A stretch of DNA of 55,945 nucleotides from Rubrivivax sp. (lineage in GTDB: Bacteria; Pseudomonadota; Gammaproteobacteria; Burkholderiales; Burkholderiaceae_C). This document shows positions 1-8,843 of this stretch, in pieces (the first letter of the stretch is position 1; the number at the start of each line of letters is the position of its first letter). Both the position numbers and the translations under genes were made by a program. The stretch is from assembly GCA_016790425.1 (NCBI GenBank), contig JAEUPF010000084.1, positions 1-55,945 on the forward strand, given 5' to 3'. Below the pieces are notes generated by a model. That model did not search any database. It was not told the origin of the DNA and was given only the letters and a program-made list of their open reading frames with translations.

Positions 1-2267
1 CGCGAGATCATCGCCCGCACCGCGGGGTCGCGCTCGTCGAAGTCTTCGGCCAGTTGCTCCAGGCCCGAATCGCGGTCCAGGCCCAGCGTCAGCTGCGTCA
101 GGTCGTTCGAGCCGATCGACATGCCGTCGAAGTGCTCGAGGAACTGGTCGGCCAGGATGGCGTTGCTGGGCACCTCGCACATCATGATCAGCCGCAGGCC
201 ATCCTGGCCCCGCTTGAGGCCGCGCTCGGCCAGCATCTCGGTCACCTTCTGCGCCTGGCGTACCGTGCGCACGAAGGGCACCATGATCTCGACGTTGACC
301 AGGCCCATGTCGTTGCGCACGCGCTTGATGGCCTCGCATTCCATGGCAAAAGCATCAGCGAACTCGGGGCTGACGTAGCGCGACGCGCCGCGGAAGCCGA
401 GCATCGGGTTCTCTTCGTCGGGCTCGTAGCGGCTGCCGCCGATCAGCTTGCGGTACTCGTTGGACTTGAAGTCCGACAGCCGCACGATCACGCTCTTCGG
501 CCAGAAGGCCGCGGCGATGGTGCCGATGCCTTCGGCCAGCTTGTCGACGTAGAAGGCGCGCGGCGAGGCATGCCCGCGGGCCACCGACTCCACCGCCTTC
601 TTGAGCTCGGTGTCGACGTTCGGGTAGTCGAGGATCGCCTTCGGGTGCACCCCGATGTTGTTGTTGATGATGAACTCGAGCCGCGCCAGGCCGACACCGG
701 CGTTCGGGATCTGCGCGAAGTCGAAGGCGAGCGTCGGGTTGCCGACGTTCATCATGATCTTGATCGGGCAGTACGGCATCTCGCCGCGCTTGACCTCGGT
801 GACCTCGGTCTCGAGCAGGCCGTCGTAGACGTAGCCGGTGTCGCCCTCGGCGCAGGAGACGGTGACCAGCGCACCATCGGCCAGCCGCTGCGTCGCGGTG
901 TTGCAGCCCACCACTGCCGGGATGCCGAGCTCGCGCGCGATGATCGCCGCATGGCAGGTGCGGCCACCGCGGTCGGTGACGATGGCGGCGGCGCGCTTCA
1001 TCACCGGCTCCCAGTTCGGGTCGGTCATCTCGGTGACGAGGATGTCGCCGCTTTGCACGCGCTCCATCTCGGCGGGGCTGCGCACCAGGCGCACGCGGCC
1101 GGTGCCCACCTTCTGGCCGATGGCCCGGCCCTCGGCGAGCACCGGCGTCTTGCGGTGGTCGCCCTTGATGCGCCAGCGCTGCTCGACGCGACCGGCGCTC
1201 GAGGCGCGGCTTTTCACCGTCTCCGGCCGCGCCTGCAGGATGTACAGCAGGCCGTCGTCGCCGTCCTTGCCCCACTCGATGTCCATCGGCCGGCCGTAGT
1301 GCTTCTCGATGACGAGCGCGTAGCGGGCCAGCTCGATGACGTCGGCGTCGGCGAGCGAATAGCGGTTGCGCTGCTCCGGCGGCGTCTCGACCACCTTCAC
1401 CAGGCGGCCGCTCCTGGCTTTCTCGTCGGCGCTGGCGAACTCCATGCGCTGCAGCTTCGAGCCGAGCGCGCGCCGGATGATCGGCATGCGGCCGGCCGCC
1501 AGCGTCGGCTTGTGGACGTAGAACTCGTCGGGGTTGACGGCGCCCTGCACCACCGTCTCGCCCAGGCCGTAGCTCGAAGTGATGAACACCACCTGGTCGA
1601 AGCCCGACTCGGTGTCGATCGTGAACATCACGCCGGCGCTGCCGAGGTCGGAACGCACCATGCGCTGCACGCCGGCCGACAAGGCGACGTCGGAATGCGC
1701 GAAGCCCTTGTGCACGCGGTAGCTGATGGCGCGGTCGTTGTACAGCGAAGCGAAGACCTCCTTCACGTGCTGCAGCACCTCGTCGACGCCGTGCACGTTG
1801 AGGAACGTCTCCTGCTGCCCGGCGAACGACGCATCGGGCAGGTCCTCGGCGGTGGCCGAACTGCGCACCGCGAAGCTGGCGTGCGGGTGGTCAGCGGCCA
1901 GAAGCGTGTAGTGCTCGCGGATCAGCGCCTCCAGCGCCGGTGGGAAAGGCGTGTCGAGCACCCAGGCGCGGATCTGCGCGCCGGCGTCAGCCAGCGCGCG
2001 CACGTCGTCGACGTCGAGCGCATCGAGCTTGCGCTGGATGCGCTCGGCCAGGCCGCCGTGCTGCAGGAACTGGCGAAACGCGAGCGCCGTGGTGGCGAAG
2101 CCGCCGGGCACGCGCACGCCGCCGGCGGCCAACTGACTGATCATCTCGCCGAGGCTGGCGTTCTTGCCGCCCACCACCTCGACGTCGGTCATCCTCAGTT
2201 GTTCGAACGGGACAACCAGGGCGGACGCCGTCGCCCCGGGGGCGGGCCGTGCTGCTGCGTTGGACAT
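1..2267 (-). CDS. ppsA: Phosphoenolpyruvate synthase (3' end cut by window edge)
   Basis: Converts pyruvate, ATP and water to phosphoenolpyruvate, AMP and phosphate, the gluconeogenic bypass of pyruvate kinase in the cytoplasm. About 755 codons are present; the family is near 790-800, so only the last 40 or so residues are missing. The N-terminal ATP-grasp part (around GKNASLGEM and the [20 protein letters not shown] region) is followed by the swivelling phospho-histidine domain with [21 protein letters not shown]-like sequence carrying the catalytic His, then the start of the PEP/pyruvate-binding barrel. The ATG at 2267 is preceded by GGAG at good spacing. It is divergent from ppsR, whose product controls this enzyme. 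Identity is secure. Confidence 0.97.
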   Translation of the reverse strand, partial: MSNAAARPAPGATASALVVPFEQLRMTDVEVVGGKNASLGEMISQLAAGGVRVPGGFATTALAFRQFLQHGGLAERIQRKLDALDVDDVRALADAGAQIRAWVLDTPFPPALEALIREHYTLLAADHPHASFAVRSSATAEDLPDASFAGQQETFLNVHGVDEVLQHVKEVFASLYNDRAISYRVHKGFAHSDVALSAGVQRMVRSDLGSAGVMFTIDTESGFDQVVFITSSYGLGETVVQGAVNPDEFYVHKPTLAAGRMPIIRRALGSKLQRMEFASADEKARSGRLVKVVETPPEQRNRYSLADADVIELARYALVIEKHYGRPMDIEWGKDGDDGLLYILQARPETVKSRASSAGRVEQRWRIKGDHRKTPVLAEGRAIGQKVGTGRVRLVRSPAEMERVQSGDILVTEMTDPNWEPVMKRAAAIVTDRGGRTCHAAIIARELGIPAVVGCNTATQRLADGALVTVSCAEGDTGYVYDGLLETEVTEVKRGEMPYCPIKIMMNVGNPTLAFDFAQIPNAGVGLARLEFIINNNIGVHPKAILDYPNVDTELKKAVESVARGHASPRAFYVDKLAEGIGTIAAAFWPKSVIVRLSDFKSNEYRKLIGGSRYEPDEENPMLGFRGASRYVSPEFADAFAMECEAIKRVRNDMGLVNVEIMVPFVRTVRQAQKVTEMLAERGLKRGQDGLRLIMMCEVPSNAILADQFLEHFDGMSIGSNDLTQLTLGLDRDSGLEQLAEDFDERDPAVRAMIS

Positions 2268-2485
2268 GGGAAAGCTCCGTGTTGAAGGAAGACCGGTGCT
2301 TCCGCATGCGCGAGACAGCCCTGCGCAGCCGGGCGCCGCGATGCGGCGGCCGGGTTCCGGGGCGAGAGCCGGGCGGGCAGGTTCACACAGCGCAGCGGCG
2401 GGAAGAAAACTGCGGCGGATTCTAAGGAGATTGCTCCTATGATGAGCCCGAGCGGTCGCCCCCGGGGCGCGGTGAATCGATCGAC
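2268..2485. promoter_or_regulatory. ppsA/ppsR divergent control region
   Basis: This 218-base gap separates two divergent genes. On the minus strand TAGAAT (plus-strand 2419-2424) followed by CCGCCGC is a plausible ppsA -10 with a GC-rich discriminator, giving a leader of about 145 bases. Directly upstream, in the position of the -10/-35 spacer, lies a perfect inverted repeat AGGAG-attg-CTCCT (2425-2438). No good -35 hexamer is visible. The repeat could be an operator or part of the ppsR leader; neither is shown by sequence alone. I see no Shine-Dalgarno sequence of note before ppsR. Confidence 0.45.
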
Positions 2486-3310
2486 ATGCCTGAGCGGACT
2501 GTGTTCTTTGTCTCGGACGGTACCGGCATCACCGCCGAGACCTTCGGCAACAGCGTGCTGGCGCAGTTCGAAGCCAAGCCGCGGCATGTGCGGCGGCCGT
2601 TCATCGACAGCGTCGACAAGGCGCTGGCGGTGGTCGGCGAGATCAACGAGGTTGCCGAGCACGAAGGCAAGCGGCCGATCGTCTTCATCACGCTCGTCAA
2701 CGACGATGTGCGCGCCATCGTCGCCGGCGGCCATGCCAAGGCGCTGGTGCTGGACATGATCCGCACCTTCGTCGAGCCGCTGGAGCACGAGTTCGGCGTC
2801 AAGAGCAACCATCGCATCGGCCGCTTCCCCGACGTCAGCGCCAGCCGCGAGTACCACGACCGCATCGAGGCGATCAACTTCAGCCTCGCGCACGACGACG
2901 GCCAGAGCGCGCGCAACCTGGCCCTGGCCGACGTGGTGCTGCTGGGCGTCAGCCGCAGCGGCAAGACGCCGACCTCGCTGTACCTGGCGATGCAGCACGG
3001 CATCAAGGCCGCCAACTACCCGCTGATCCCCGAAGACTTCGAACGCGGCCGCCTGCCTTCGGCGCTCCTGCCGTTCAAGAAGAAGTGCTTCGGCCTGACG
3101 ATCGACCCCGAGCGGCTGGCGCAGATCCGCCACGAGCGGCGCCCCGGCAGCCGCTACGCGGCGCTGGACAACTGCCGCTACGAGGTGCACGAGGCCGAGG
3201 CGATGATGCGGCGCGAGGGCATCAACTGGCTCAGCTCGACGCACAAGTCGATCGAGGAGATCGCCACCACCATCCTGCGCGACCTGCGGCCCGACCGGCT
3301 CATCTACTGA
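2486..3310 (+). CDS. ppsR: PEP synthase regulatory kinase/pyrophosphorylase
   Basis: A DUF299-family bifunctional enzyme. By family knowledge it inactivates PEP synthase by ADP-dependent phosphorylation of a threonine near the catalytic His, and reactivates it by phosphate-dependent dephosphorylation. The 274-residue protein opens with the typical [14 protein letters not shown] sequence and has the P-loop GVSRSGKT at residues 154-161. Length matches the family. It lies back to back with its substrate gene ppsA. Its stop codon overlaps the stop of the convergent RNA methyltransferase gene by 7 bases. The ATG at 2486 is chosen because the conserved N-terminus begins there; GTG at 2472 and ATG at 2439 are out of frame. 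Confidence 0.96.
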   Translation: MPERTVFFVSDGTGITAETFGNSVLAQFEAKPRHVRRPFIDSVDKALAVVGEINEVAEHEGKRPIVFITLVNDDVRAIVAGGHAKALVLDMIRTFVEPLEHEFGVKSNHRIGRFPDVSASREYHDRIEAINFSLAHDDGQSARNLALADVVLLGVSRSGKTPTSLYLAMQHGIKAANYPLIPEDFERGRLPSALLPFKKKCFGLTIDPERLAQIRHERRPGSRYAALDNCRYEVHEAEAMMRREGINWLSSTHKSIEEIATTILRDLRPDRLIY

Positions 3311-4101
3311 GCGCCGCCGACCCGCCGGCGCATCGATTCGTACAGGCAGATCGCCGCAGCGGCGGCAACGTTGATCGATTCCTCGCCGCCGGGCTGCGGG
3401 ATCCGCACTTCGAGCGCGGCCAGCGCCAGCAGCTCGGGGCCGACGCCCTGCCCCTCGTGCCCGAGCACCCAGGCACAAGGCTCGGGCAGGCGCGCTTCGG
3501 GCAGCGCCAGGCCGGCGTGCGAGCCGGTGGCCACGAGCGGCACACGCAGTCCGGCCAGCGCCTCGACCTCCAGCCCCTCGCGCAGAGCGAGACCGAAATG
3601 CGCACCCATTCCGGCGCGCAGCACCTTGGGCGACCACAGGTTCGCGGTGCCCTTCAGCGCCAGCACCTGGCGCACGCCGAAGGCTGCGGCGCTGCGCAGC
3701 ATGCTGCCGACGTTGCCGGCATCCTGCACGCGGTCGAGCACGAGGGTGCTGGCCTGCGCGTCGATCTCCGCCGGCGGCGGCAGGTCGACGAGCCAGCCGA
3801 TGCCCGCCGGCGACTCCAGCGTCGACACCGAGGCGAACAGCGCGCTCGGCAGCACGACGACGCGCGCCGCCGCGCGCGCCAGCACCTGCAGCGCCGGCTC
3901 GCCGAGCGAGCGCTCGTCGAAGATCACCTGCTGCGGCACGACGCCGCGCGCCGCTGCGGCGCGGCACAGGTGGTCGCCTTCGAGCCACAGCGCACCCACC
4001 TTGCGGTAGGCGCCGGGATCCTGGACCAGCTGGCGCAGGTGCACCAGCAGCGGGTTGCTGCGCGAGCGGATGAAGTGGACCGCGCCGTCCATGGCTGCCA
4101 T
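3304..4101 (-). CDS. TrmH/SpoU-family RNA 2'-O-methyltransferase
   Basis: A SPOUT-class methyltransferase of 265 residues that should use S-adenosylmethionine to methylate a ribose in rRNA or tRNA; the exact target cannot be read from sequence. The N-terminal substrate-binding part is followed by the three SpoU motifs: motif 1 around DRVQDAGNVGSMLRSA (123-138, with Asn130 and Arg136), motif 2 VLGHEGQGV (212-220) and motif 3 IPQPGGEESINVAAA (234-248). It is the last gene of the minus-strand block, 12 bases after rnhB. An alternative start is ATG at 4092, three codons in. Its 3' end overlaps ppsR tail to tail. Confidence 0.9.
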   Translation of the reverse strand: MAAMDGAVHFIRSRSNPLLVHLRQLVQDPGAYRKVGALWLEGDHLCRAAAARGVVPQQVIFDERSLGEPALQVLARAAARVVVLPSALFASVSTLESPAGIGWLVDLPPPAEIDAQASTLVLDRVQDAGNVGSMLRSAAAFGVRQVLALKGTANLWSPKVLRAGMGAHFGLALREGLEVEALAGLRVPLVATGSHAGLALPEARLPEPCAWVLGHEGQGVGPELLALAALEVRIPQPGGEESINVAAAAAICLYESMRRRVGGAQ

Positions 4102-4113
4102 GCGGCTGGCGAC

Positions 4114-4746
4114 TCAGAACAGCGGCTCGCCGCCGCACACCTCGCGCACCGGCGCGAAGCTCCTGCGGTGCGCCGGGCAGGCACCGTGCTTGCGCAGGGC
4201 CTCCAGGTGCGCCAGCGTCGCGTAGCCCTTGTGGCCGGCGAAGCCGTAGGCCGGCCATTGCTCGTGCAGTGTCGCGCACAACCGGTCGCGCTGCACCTTG
4301 GCCAGGATCGACGCCGCCGACACCGCCGCCACCCTGGCGTCGGCCTGCACCACGGCGGCCGCGGGCATGGGCAGCGGCGGCAGCCGGTTGCCGTCGACGA
4401 CCACGCGGTGCGGCGTCAGGCGCAACCCGGCCACGGCGCGCTGCATCGCCAGCAGCGTCGCACCGAGGATGTTCAGGCGGTCGATCTCCTCGACGCTCGC
4501 CTCGGCGATGCTGACGCACAGCGCCCGCGCGCGAACGAGGTCGGCGAGCCGCTCGCGGCGCAGCGGCGTCAGCACCTTCGAGTCCGCCAGGCCCTTGACC
4601 GGCCTCAGTTCGTCGAGGATCACCGCCGCGGCCACCACCGGCCCGGCCAGCGGGCCGCGGCCGGCCTCGTCGACGCCGGCCACGAGGCCGGGCCGCGCCC
4701 ACTCGACGCCGAGCGAGTCAAGCCGAAAGGACCTGCGCGATGGCAT
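4114..4746 (-). CDS. rnhB: Ribonuclease HII
   Basis: Cleaves the RNA strand of RNA-DNA hybrids and nicks DNA at misincorporated ribonucleotides, so it acts in replication and ribonucleotide excision repair. Of 210 residues, the first catalytic motif [13 protein letters not shown] spans about 25-37 (Asp26, Glu27), followed by LADSKVLT and VVVDGN, all as in type 2 RNase H. The chosen ATG at 4746 lies inside the lpxB 3' end (29-base overlap), which suggests translational coupling. A TTG overlapping the lpxB stop would shorten it by about eight residues. Position after lpxB matches many proteobacteria. Confidence 0.93.
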   Translation of the reverse strand: MPSRRSFRLDSLGVEWARPGLVAGVDEAGRGPLAGPVVAAAVILDELRPVKGLADSKVLTPLRRERLADLVRARALCVSIAEASVEEIDRLNILGATLLAMQRAVAGLRLTPHRVVVDGNRLPPLPMPAAAVVQADARVAAVSAASILAKVQRDRLCATLHEQWPAYGFAGHKGYATLAHLEALRKHGACPAHRRSFAPVREVCGGEPLF

Positions 4747-5848
4747 CGGTGGCCGAGCGCGCCGTGTCGCGGCGCAGCCCGAGGTGGAGTTGTTCGAAGC
4801 GAGCGGCCAGCGCGGCACGGCCGGCCTCGTCGTCGAGCCATCGCGCTACCGCTGCCGCCAGCGGTTCGGCGCAGCAGTCGTGCTGCAGGAACTCGGGCAC
4901 GACGAATTCGTGGCTGAGGATGTTGGGCAGGCCCACCCACGGCTGGTAGCGCATGCGCTTCATGATCTGCCAGCTCAGGGGGTGCATCGCGTAGCCGATG
5001 ACCATCGGCCGCTTGAACAGCGCCGCTTCGAGCGTGGCGGTGCCGCTGGCGATCAGCGTCACGTCGCAGGCGGCCAGCACGGCGTGCGACTGGCCCTGCA
5101 CCAACTCGACCGGCGCGCCGCCGGCATGCGCTGCGACGAGCGGCTCGACCAGCGGCGCCAGCCCCGGCGCCACCGGCAGCACGAAGCGCAAGCCCGGCCG
5201 CCGCCGGTGCAGCAGCCCTGCCGCTTCCAGGAACGGCGGCGCGATGTAGCGGATCTCGGCGCGGCGGCTGCCCGGCAGCAGTGCGACCACGGTGTCATCC
5301 GGCGCCAGGCCCAGCGCAGCGCGGCTCGCTGCGCGCGGCGGCACGAGCGGGATCGCGTCGGCCAGCGGATGGCCGACGAAGGTGGCGGCGACGCCGTGCG
5401 CGCGCAGCAGTTCGGGTTCGAACGGGAACAGGCACAGCACGTGGTCGCAGCTGGCGGCCATCTTCTGCGCGCGGCCGCCGCGCCAGGCCCAGATCGACGG
5501 GCAGACGAAGTGCACCGTCTTCACGCCGGCCGCCTTCAGGCGCTTCTCCAGGCCGAGGTTGAAGTCGGGCGCATCGACGCCGATGAGGGCATCGGGCCGC
5601 TCGGCCAGCAGGCGCTCGGCCAGCGCGGCGCGGATGCGCGAGATCTCGCGGTAGTGGCGCAGCGCCTCGGCGTAGCCGTGCACCGCCAGGCGCTCGCTGG
5701 GCCACCAGGCGTCGAAGCCGGCCTCGGCCATGCGGGGCCCGCCGATGCCCGCGGCGCGCAACGCCGGCCAGCGTCGGCGCAAGCCGCCCAGCAGCAAGCC
5801 GGCCAGGAGATCGCCCGAGGCTTCGCCGGCGACCATCGCGAGGCGCAT
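4718..5848 (-). CDS. lpxB: Lipid-A-disaccharide synthase
   Basis: Joins UDP-2,3-diacylglucosamine and lipid X to make the beta-1,6-linked disaccharide of lipid A at the inner face of the cytoplasmic membrane (GT19 family). The 376-residue protein starts [16 protein letters not shown], the normal LpxB N-terminus, and contains the nucleotide-sugar-binding region [10 protein letters not shown]. Length is typical. The ATG at 5848 is selected because it begins the conserved sequence exactly. It lies 50 bases after lpxA in the run lpxD-fabZ-lpxA-lpxB, so precursor supply and disaccharide formation are co-expressed. Confidence 0.97.
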   Translation of the reverse strand: MRLAMVAGEASGDLLAGLLLGGLRRRWPALRAAGIGGPRMAEAGFDAWWPSERLAVHGYAEALRHYREISRIRAALAERLLAERPDALIGVDAPDFNLGLEKRLKAAGVKTVHFVCPSIWAWRGGRAQKMAASCDHVLCLFPFEPELLRAHGVAATFVGHPLADAIPLVPPRAASRAALGLAPDDTVVALLPGSRRAEIRYIAPPFLEAAGLLHRRRPGLRFVLPVAPGLAPLVEPLVAAHAGGAPVELVQGQSHAVLAACDVTLIASGTATLEAALFKRPMVIGYAMHPLSWQIMKRMRYQPWVGLPNILSHEFVVPEFLQHDCCAEPLAAAVARWLDDEAGRAALAARFEQLHLGLRRDTARSATDAIAQVLSA

Positions 5849-5898
5849 CGTGCTGGAGGTTGCCGCGCCCGGAACCGCGGGCCCTGGGGCCGCCGCCT

Positions 5899-6690
5899 TC
5901 AGCGCGCGATGCCGCGCGTCGACGCGGCGAGGAAGTCCACCAGCAGCGCCACGTCGGCGTCGCCGCCTTCCACCGTGCCGGCGAGCGCGGCGATCGCCGT
6001 GCGCGCCGCCTCGAGCGTGAGGCCGTCGCGGTACAGCAGGCGGTGCATCTGCTTGACGAGCGCCATGCGTTCGCGTGAGAAGCCGCGCCGGCGCAGCCCT
6101 TCGAGGTTGACGCCGTGCACCGCCAGCGGATTGCCGGCAACGGTCATGAACGGCGGCACGTCCTGCGACACGTGGCTCTGGAAGCCGGTGATCGCGTGCG
6201 CCCCGACATGGCAGAACTGGTGGATCCCGGTAAGGCCCCCGACGATGACCCAGTCGCCCACGTGCACGTGGCCGGCGAGGGTGGCGTTGTTGGCGAGGAT
6301 CGTCTGGTCGCCCACCTGGCAGTCGTGCGCGACGTGCACATAGGCCATGACCCAGTTGTCGTTGCCGATGCGCGTGACGCCGGCGTCCTGCGCCGTGCCG
6401 CGGTTGAAGGTGCAGAACTCGCGGATCGTGTTGCGCTCGCCGATCGAGAGCTGCGTCGGCTCGCCGGCGTACTTCTTGTCCTGCGGCGCCGCGCCCAGCG
6501 CCGCGTGGCTGAAGATGCGGTTGTCGCAGCCGATCGTCGTGGGCCCCTCGATGACGCAATGCGCCCCCACCGTCGTGCCGCTGCCGATGCGCACCCCCGC
6601 GCCGATGACGGCGTAGGGCCCCACCGTGACGCTGCTGTCCAGCTCGGCCCGCGCGTCGACGACGGCTGTCGCGTGGATCTTCGGGCTCAC
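5899..6690 (-). CDS. lpxA: UDP-N-acetylglucosamine acyltransferase
   Basis: First step of lipid A synthesis: transfers a 3-hydroxyacyl chain from acyl carrier protein to the 3-OH of UDP-GlcNAc. The 263-residue protein is a left-handed parallel beta-helix built of hexapeptide repeats, with a C-terminal helical domain. The catalytic His is His122 in HVAHDC (His125 in E. coli). The residue aligned with E. coli Gly173, the acyl-chain ruler, is Phe170 here, which suggests a shorter acyl donor (see findings). It lies 19 bases after fabZ. Confidence 0.97.
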   Translation of the reverse strand: MSPKIHATAVVDARAELDSSVTVGPYAVIGAGVRIGSGTTVGAHCVIEGPTTIGCDNRIFSHAALGAAPQDKKYAGEPTQLSIGERNTIREFCTFNRGTAQDAGVTRIGNDNWVMAYVHVAHDCQVGDQTILANNATLAGHVHVGDWVIVGGLTGIHQFCHVGAHAITGFQSHVSQDVPPFMTVAGNPLAVHGVNLEGLRRRGFSRERMALVKQMHRLLYRDGLTLEAARTAIAALAGTVEGGDADVALLVDFLAASTRGIAR

Positions 6691-6709
6691 GGCGCGGCGC
6701 AGCGCAACA

Positions 6710-7171
6710 TCACACCTGGCGTTCGGTGCACATCAGCTCGCACTCGGCCGCGACCTGGCCTTCGACGGTGGCCTGGGTGCGGTACTTGTGGATGCCGCCC
6801 TTCACGCGCTCCTGCCAGACCTCCAGGATGAGCTGGTCGCCCGGCACCACCGGGCGCTTGAAGCGCGCGCCGTCCACGCCGACGAGGTAGACCACCCTGT
6901 CGCCGCCGGCCTCGGTGCCCTTGGTGACGAAGGCGAGCATCGCCGCCGCCTGCGCCAAGGCCTCGATGACCAGCACCCCCGGCATCACCGGGCGCACCGG
7001 GAAATGACCGGGGAAGAACGGCTCGTTGATGGTGACGTTCTTCAGCGCCTTGGCGTAGACGCCCGGATCGAGCTGCAGCACCCGGTCCACGAGCAGGAAG
7101 GGGTAGCGGTGCGGCAGCGTCTTCAGGATCGCCTGGATGTCCATCGCGTTGTTGTCGGTGCCGTTGCTCAT
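6710..7171 (-). CDS. fabZ: 3-hydroxyacyl-ACP dehydratase FabZ
   Basis: Dehydrates 3-hydroxyacyl-ACP in fatty-acid elongation and so competes with LpxA and LpxD for the same substrates. The protein is a 153-residue hot-dog fold with catalytic His56 in [10 protein letters not shown] and Glu70 in [10 protein letters not shown]. The ATG at 7171 overlaps the lpxD stop as ATGA, which supports this start; a second ATG at residue 10 (7144) would match the shorter forms seen elsewhere. Placement between lpxD and lpxA is the usual arrangement. Confidence 0.96.
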   Translation of the reverse strand: MSNGTDNNAMDIQAILKTLPHRYPFLLVDRVLQLDPGVYAKALKNVTINEPFFPGHFPVRPVMPGVLVIEALAQAAAMLAFVTKGTEAGGDRVVYLVGVDGARFKRPVVPGDQLILEVWQERVKGGIHKYRTQATVEGQVAAECELMCTERQV

Positions 7172-8247
7172 GTTGGGCGCTTGCTCCCTGCTGCCCGCGC
7201 CGCCGGCGCGCCGAGCGTACCCTCCAGCGCGCGCAGCCGCTCACGCAGCGCGTGCAGGTGCCGCAGCGTGGCGGCGTTCTTCTCCCACGAGGCATTGTCA
7301 TCGAACGGGAAGGCGCCGCTGTACTGGCCGGGCTTGAGGATCGAACGGCTCACCAGCGTCATCGCCGTGATGTGCACGTGGTCGACGATCTCGAGGTGGC
7401 CGAGGATGCCCGCGGCGCCGCCGATCGTGCAATGGGCACCGATGCGCGCGCTGCCCGCCACCGCAGCGCAGCCGGCGAATGCGGTGTGCCTGCCGATGCG
7501 CACGTTGTGCGCGATCTGCACCAGGTTGTCGATCTTCACGCCCTCGGCAAGCACCGTGTCGCCGAGCGTGCCGCGGTCGACGCAGGTGTTGGCGCCGATC
7601 TCGACGTCGTCGCCGATGACGACGCTGCCGAGCTGCTCGATCTTCTCCCAGCGACCGTCATGCAAGGCGAAGCCGAAGCCGTCGGCACCGATGACGGCGC
7701 CGCTGTGCACGACGCCGCGCACGCCGATGCGGCAGCCTTCGCCGAGCACGGCGCGCGGCATCAGCACGGTGCCTTCGCCGACAGCCGCCCCGGCGCCGAC
7801 ATGCGCGTGCGCGGCGATGGCGCAGCCGGCGCCGACCTCGGCGCCCTTGCCGACGAAGGCGAGCGGGCCGACATGTGCGCGCGCATCGATGCGCGCGCCC
7901 TCCTCGACGACGGCAGCCGGATGCACGCCCGGCGCCGGCCGCTGGCGCAGCGCGGCGGCCCAGCGCTGCGTGAGCCGGGCGAAGGCGTGGTACGGATCGG
8001 CGCAGACGATCGCCGCGCCGCGCCCGGCGGCGACGCGTTCGGCAGCCGCTTCGCGCAACGCCGGCGCGACGATGACGCAGGCGGCGTGGGTCGTGCCCAG
8101 CTGCGGCACCAGCCGCGCCTGCGCGATGAAGGTGATGCTGGCCGCGTCGGCCGTCTCCAGCGGTGCGAGGCGCTGCACTTCCAGCTCGGCCGGGCCGAGC
8201 AACTCGCCGCCCAGGTCCCGGGCCAGCTCGCCGACGCGGTGGCCCAT
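7168..8247 (-). CDS. lpxD: UDP-3-O-acylglucosamine N-acyltransferase
   Basis: Third step of lipid A synthesis: N-acylation of UDP-3-O-acylglucosamine with a second 3-hydroxyacyl chain. The 359 residues comprise an N-terminal uridine-binding domain (about 1-100), a long hexapeptide-repeat beta-helix (about 105-320) and a C-terminal helix. The catalytic His is His247 in [10 protein letters not shown]. The GADGFGFA segment near 188-195 is characteristic of LpxD. The stop overlaps the fabZ start by four bases. A 56-base gap separates it from skp upstream. Confidence 0.96.
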   Translation of the reverse strand: MGHRVGELARDLGGELLGPAELEVQRLAPLETADAASITFIAQARLVPQLGTTHAACVIVAPALREAAAERVAAGRGAAIVCADPYHAFARLTQRWAAALRQRPAPGVHPAAVVEEGARIDARAHVGPLAFVGKGAEVGAGCAIAAHAHVGAGAAVGEGTVLMPRAVLGEGCRIGVRGVVHSGAVIGADGFGFALHDGRWEKIEQLGSVVIGDDVEIGANTCVDRGTLGDTVLAEGVKIDNLVQIAHNVRIGRHTAFAGCAAVAGSARIGAHCTIGGAAGILGHLEIVDHVHITAMTLVSRSILKPGQYSGAFPFDDNASWEKNAATLRHLHALRERLRALEGTLGAPAARAAGSKRPT

Positions 8248-8303
8248 GCGGTGAACCTCGTGCAGCAGCGCCTGTGGCCGGCGGAGCGCGCTCGGCCGGT
8301 GCT

Positions 8304-8843
8304 CTACCGGGCGCCCGCGGGCTGTGCGTTGAGGGCGCGGATCACCTTGTCGGTGATGTCCACGCGCGGGCCGGCGAAGACCACTTCCTGCAGGATGAGG
8401 TCGAACTTCTCCGACTCGAACAACTGCTTGATGACCCGGTTGGCGCGCTCGACGACGCCGGCCAGTTCCTCGTTGCGGCGCTGGTTGAGGTCTTCCTGGA
8501 ACTCGCGCCGCCGGCGCGTCAGATCGCGGTCCTGCTCGACGAGTTCGCGCTGCCGGCGCACGCGCTCCGCCTCGGTGAGCGTGGGGCCGTCCTTGTCCAG
8601 GCGGTCGGCGGCGGCCTTCAGGCGCGTGCCCAGCTCCTGCAGCTCCTTCTCGCGCTTGCCGAACTCGGCTTCGAGCTTGGCCTGCGCGGCCTTGGCCGGC
8701 GTGGCCTCGCGCAGCACGCGTTCGCTGTTGACGTAGCCGATCTTCAGCGCTTCCTGCGCCAGCGCCGCGCCGGCCGGCAGCAGCAGCACGGCAGCGGCAA
8801 GCGAGAGGAGAAGGGAACGCGGGTGAAGGGCGACGTGCATCAT
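8304..8843 (-). CDS. skp: Periplasmic chaperone Skp/OmpH
   Basis: Holds unfolded outer-membrane proteins in the periplasm and hands them to the BAM machine. The 179-residue precursor has a signal peptide with a hydrophobic core (about 10-26) and a likely cleavage after ALA at residue 29. The mature part begins with the [10 protein letters not shown] beta segment, followed by a long charged coiled coil (about 50-140), as in the jellyfish-like trimer. Two adjacent ATGs begin the gene; the first overlaps the bamA stop as TGATG, so translation is probably coupled to bamA. Confidence 0.94.
   Translation of the reverse strand: MMHVALHPRSLLLSLAAAVLLLPAGAALAQEALKIGYVNSERVLREATPAKAAQAKLEAEFGKREKELQELGTRLKAAADRLDKDGPTLTEAERVRRQRELVEQDRDLTRRRREFQEDLNQRRNEELAGVVERANRVIKQLFESEKFDLILQEVVFAGPRVDITDKVIRALNAQPAGAR

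Noticed and set aside
54-2285. Plus-strand open frame of more than 700 codons opposite ppsA
   Set aside because: It lies antisense to a clear ppsA gene. Its composition (His, Arg, Ala, Val, Leu runs) is what the antisense frame of high-GC coding DNA gives, and no domain is recognisable.
3085-4917. Plus-strand frame of 610 codons over ppsR, the RNA methyltransferase and rnhB
   Set aside because: It crosses three well-supported genes on both strands and has no family features; an artefact of few stop codons at about 70% GC.
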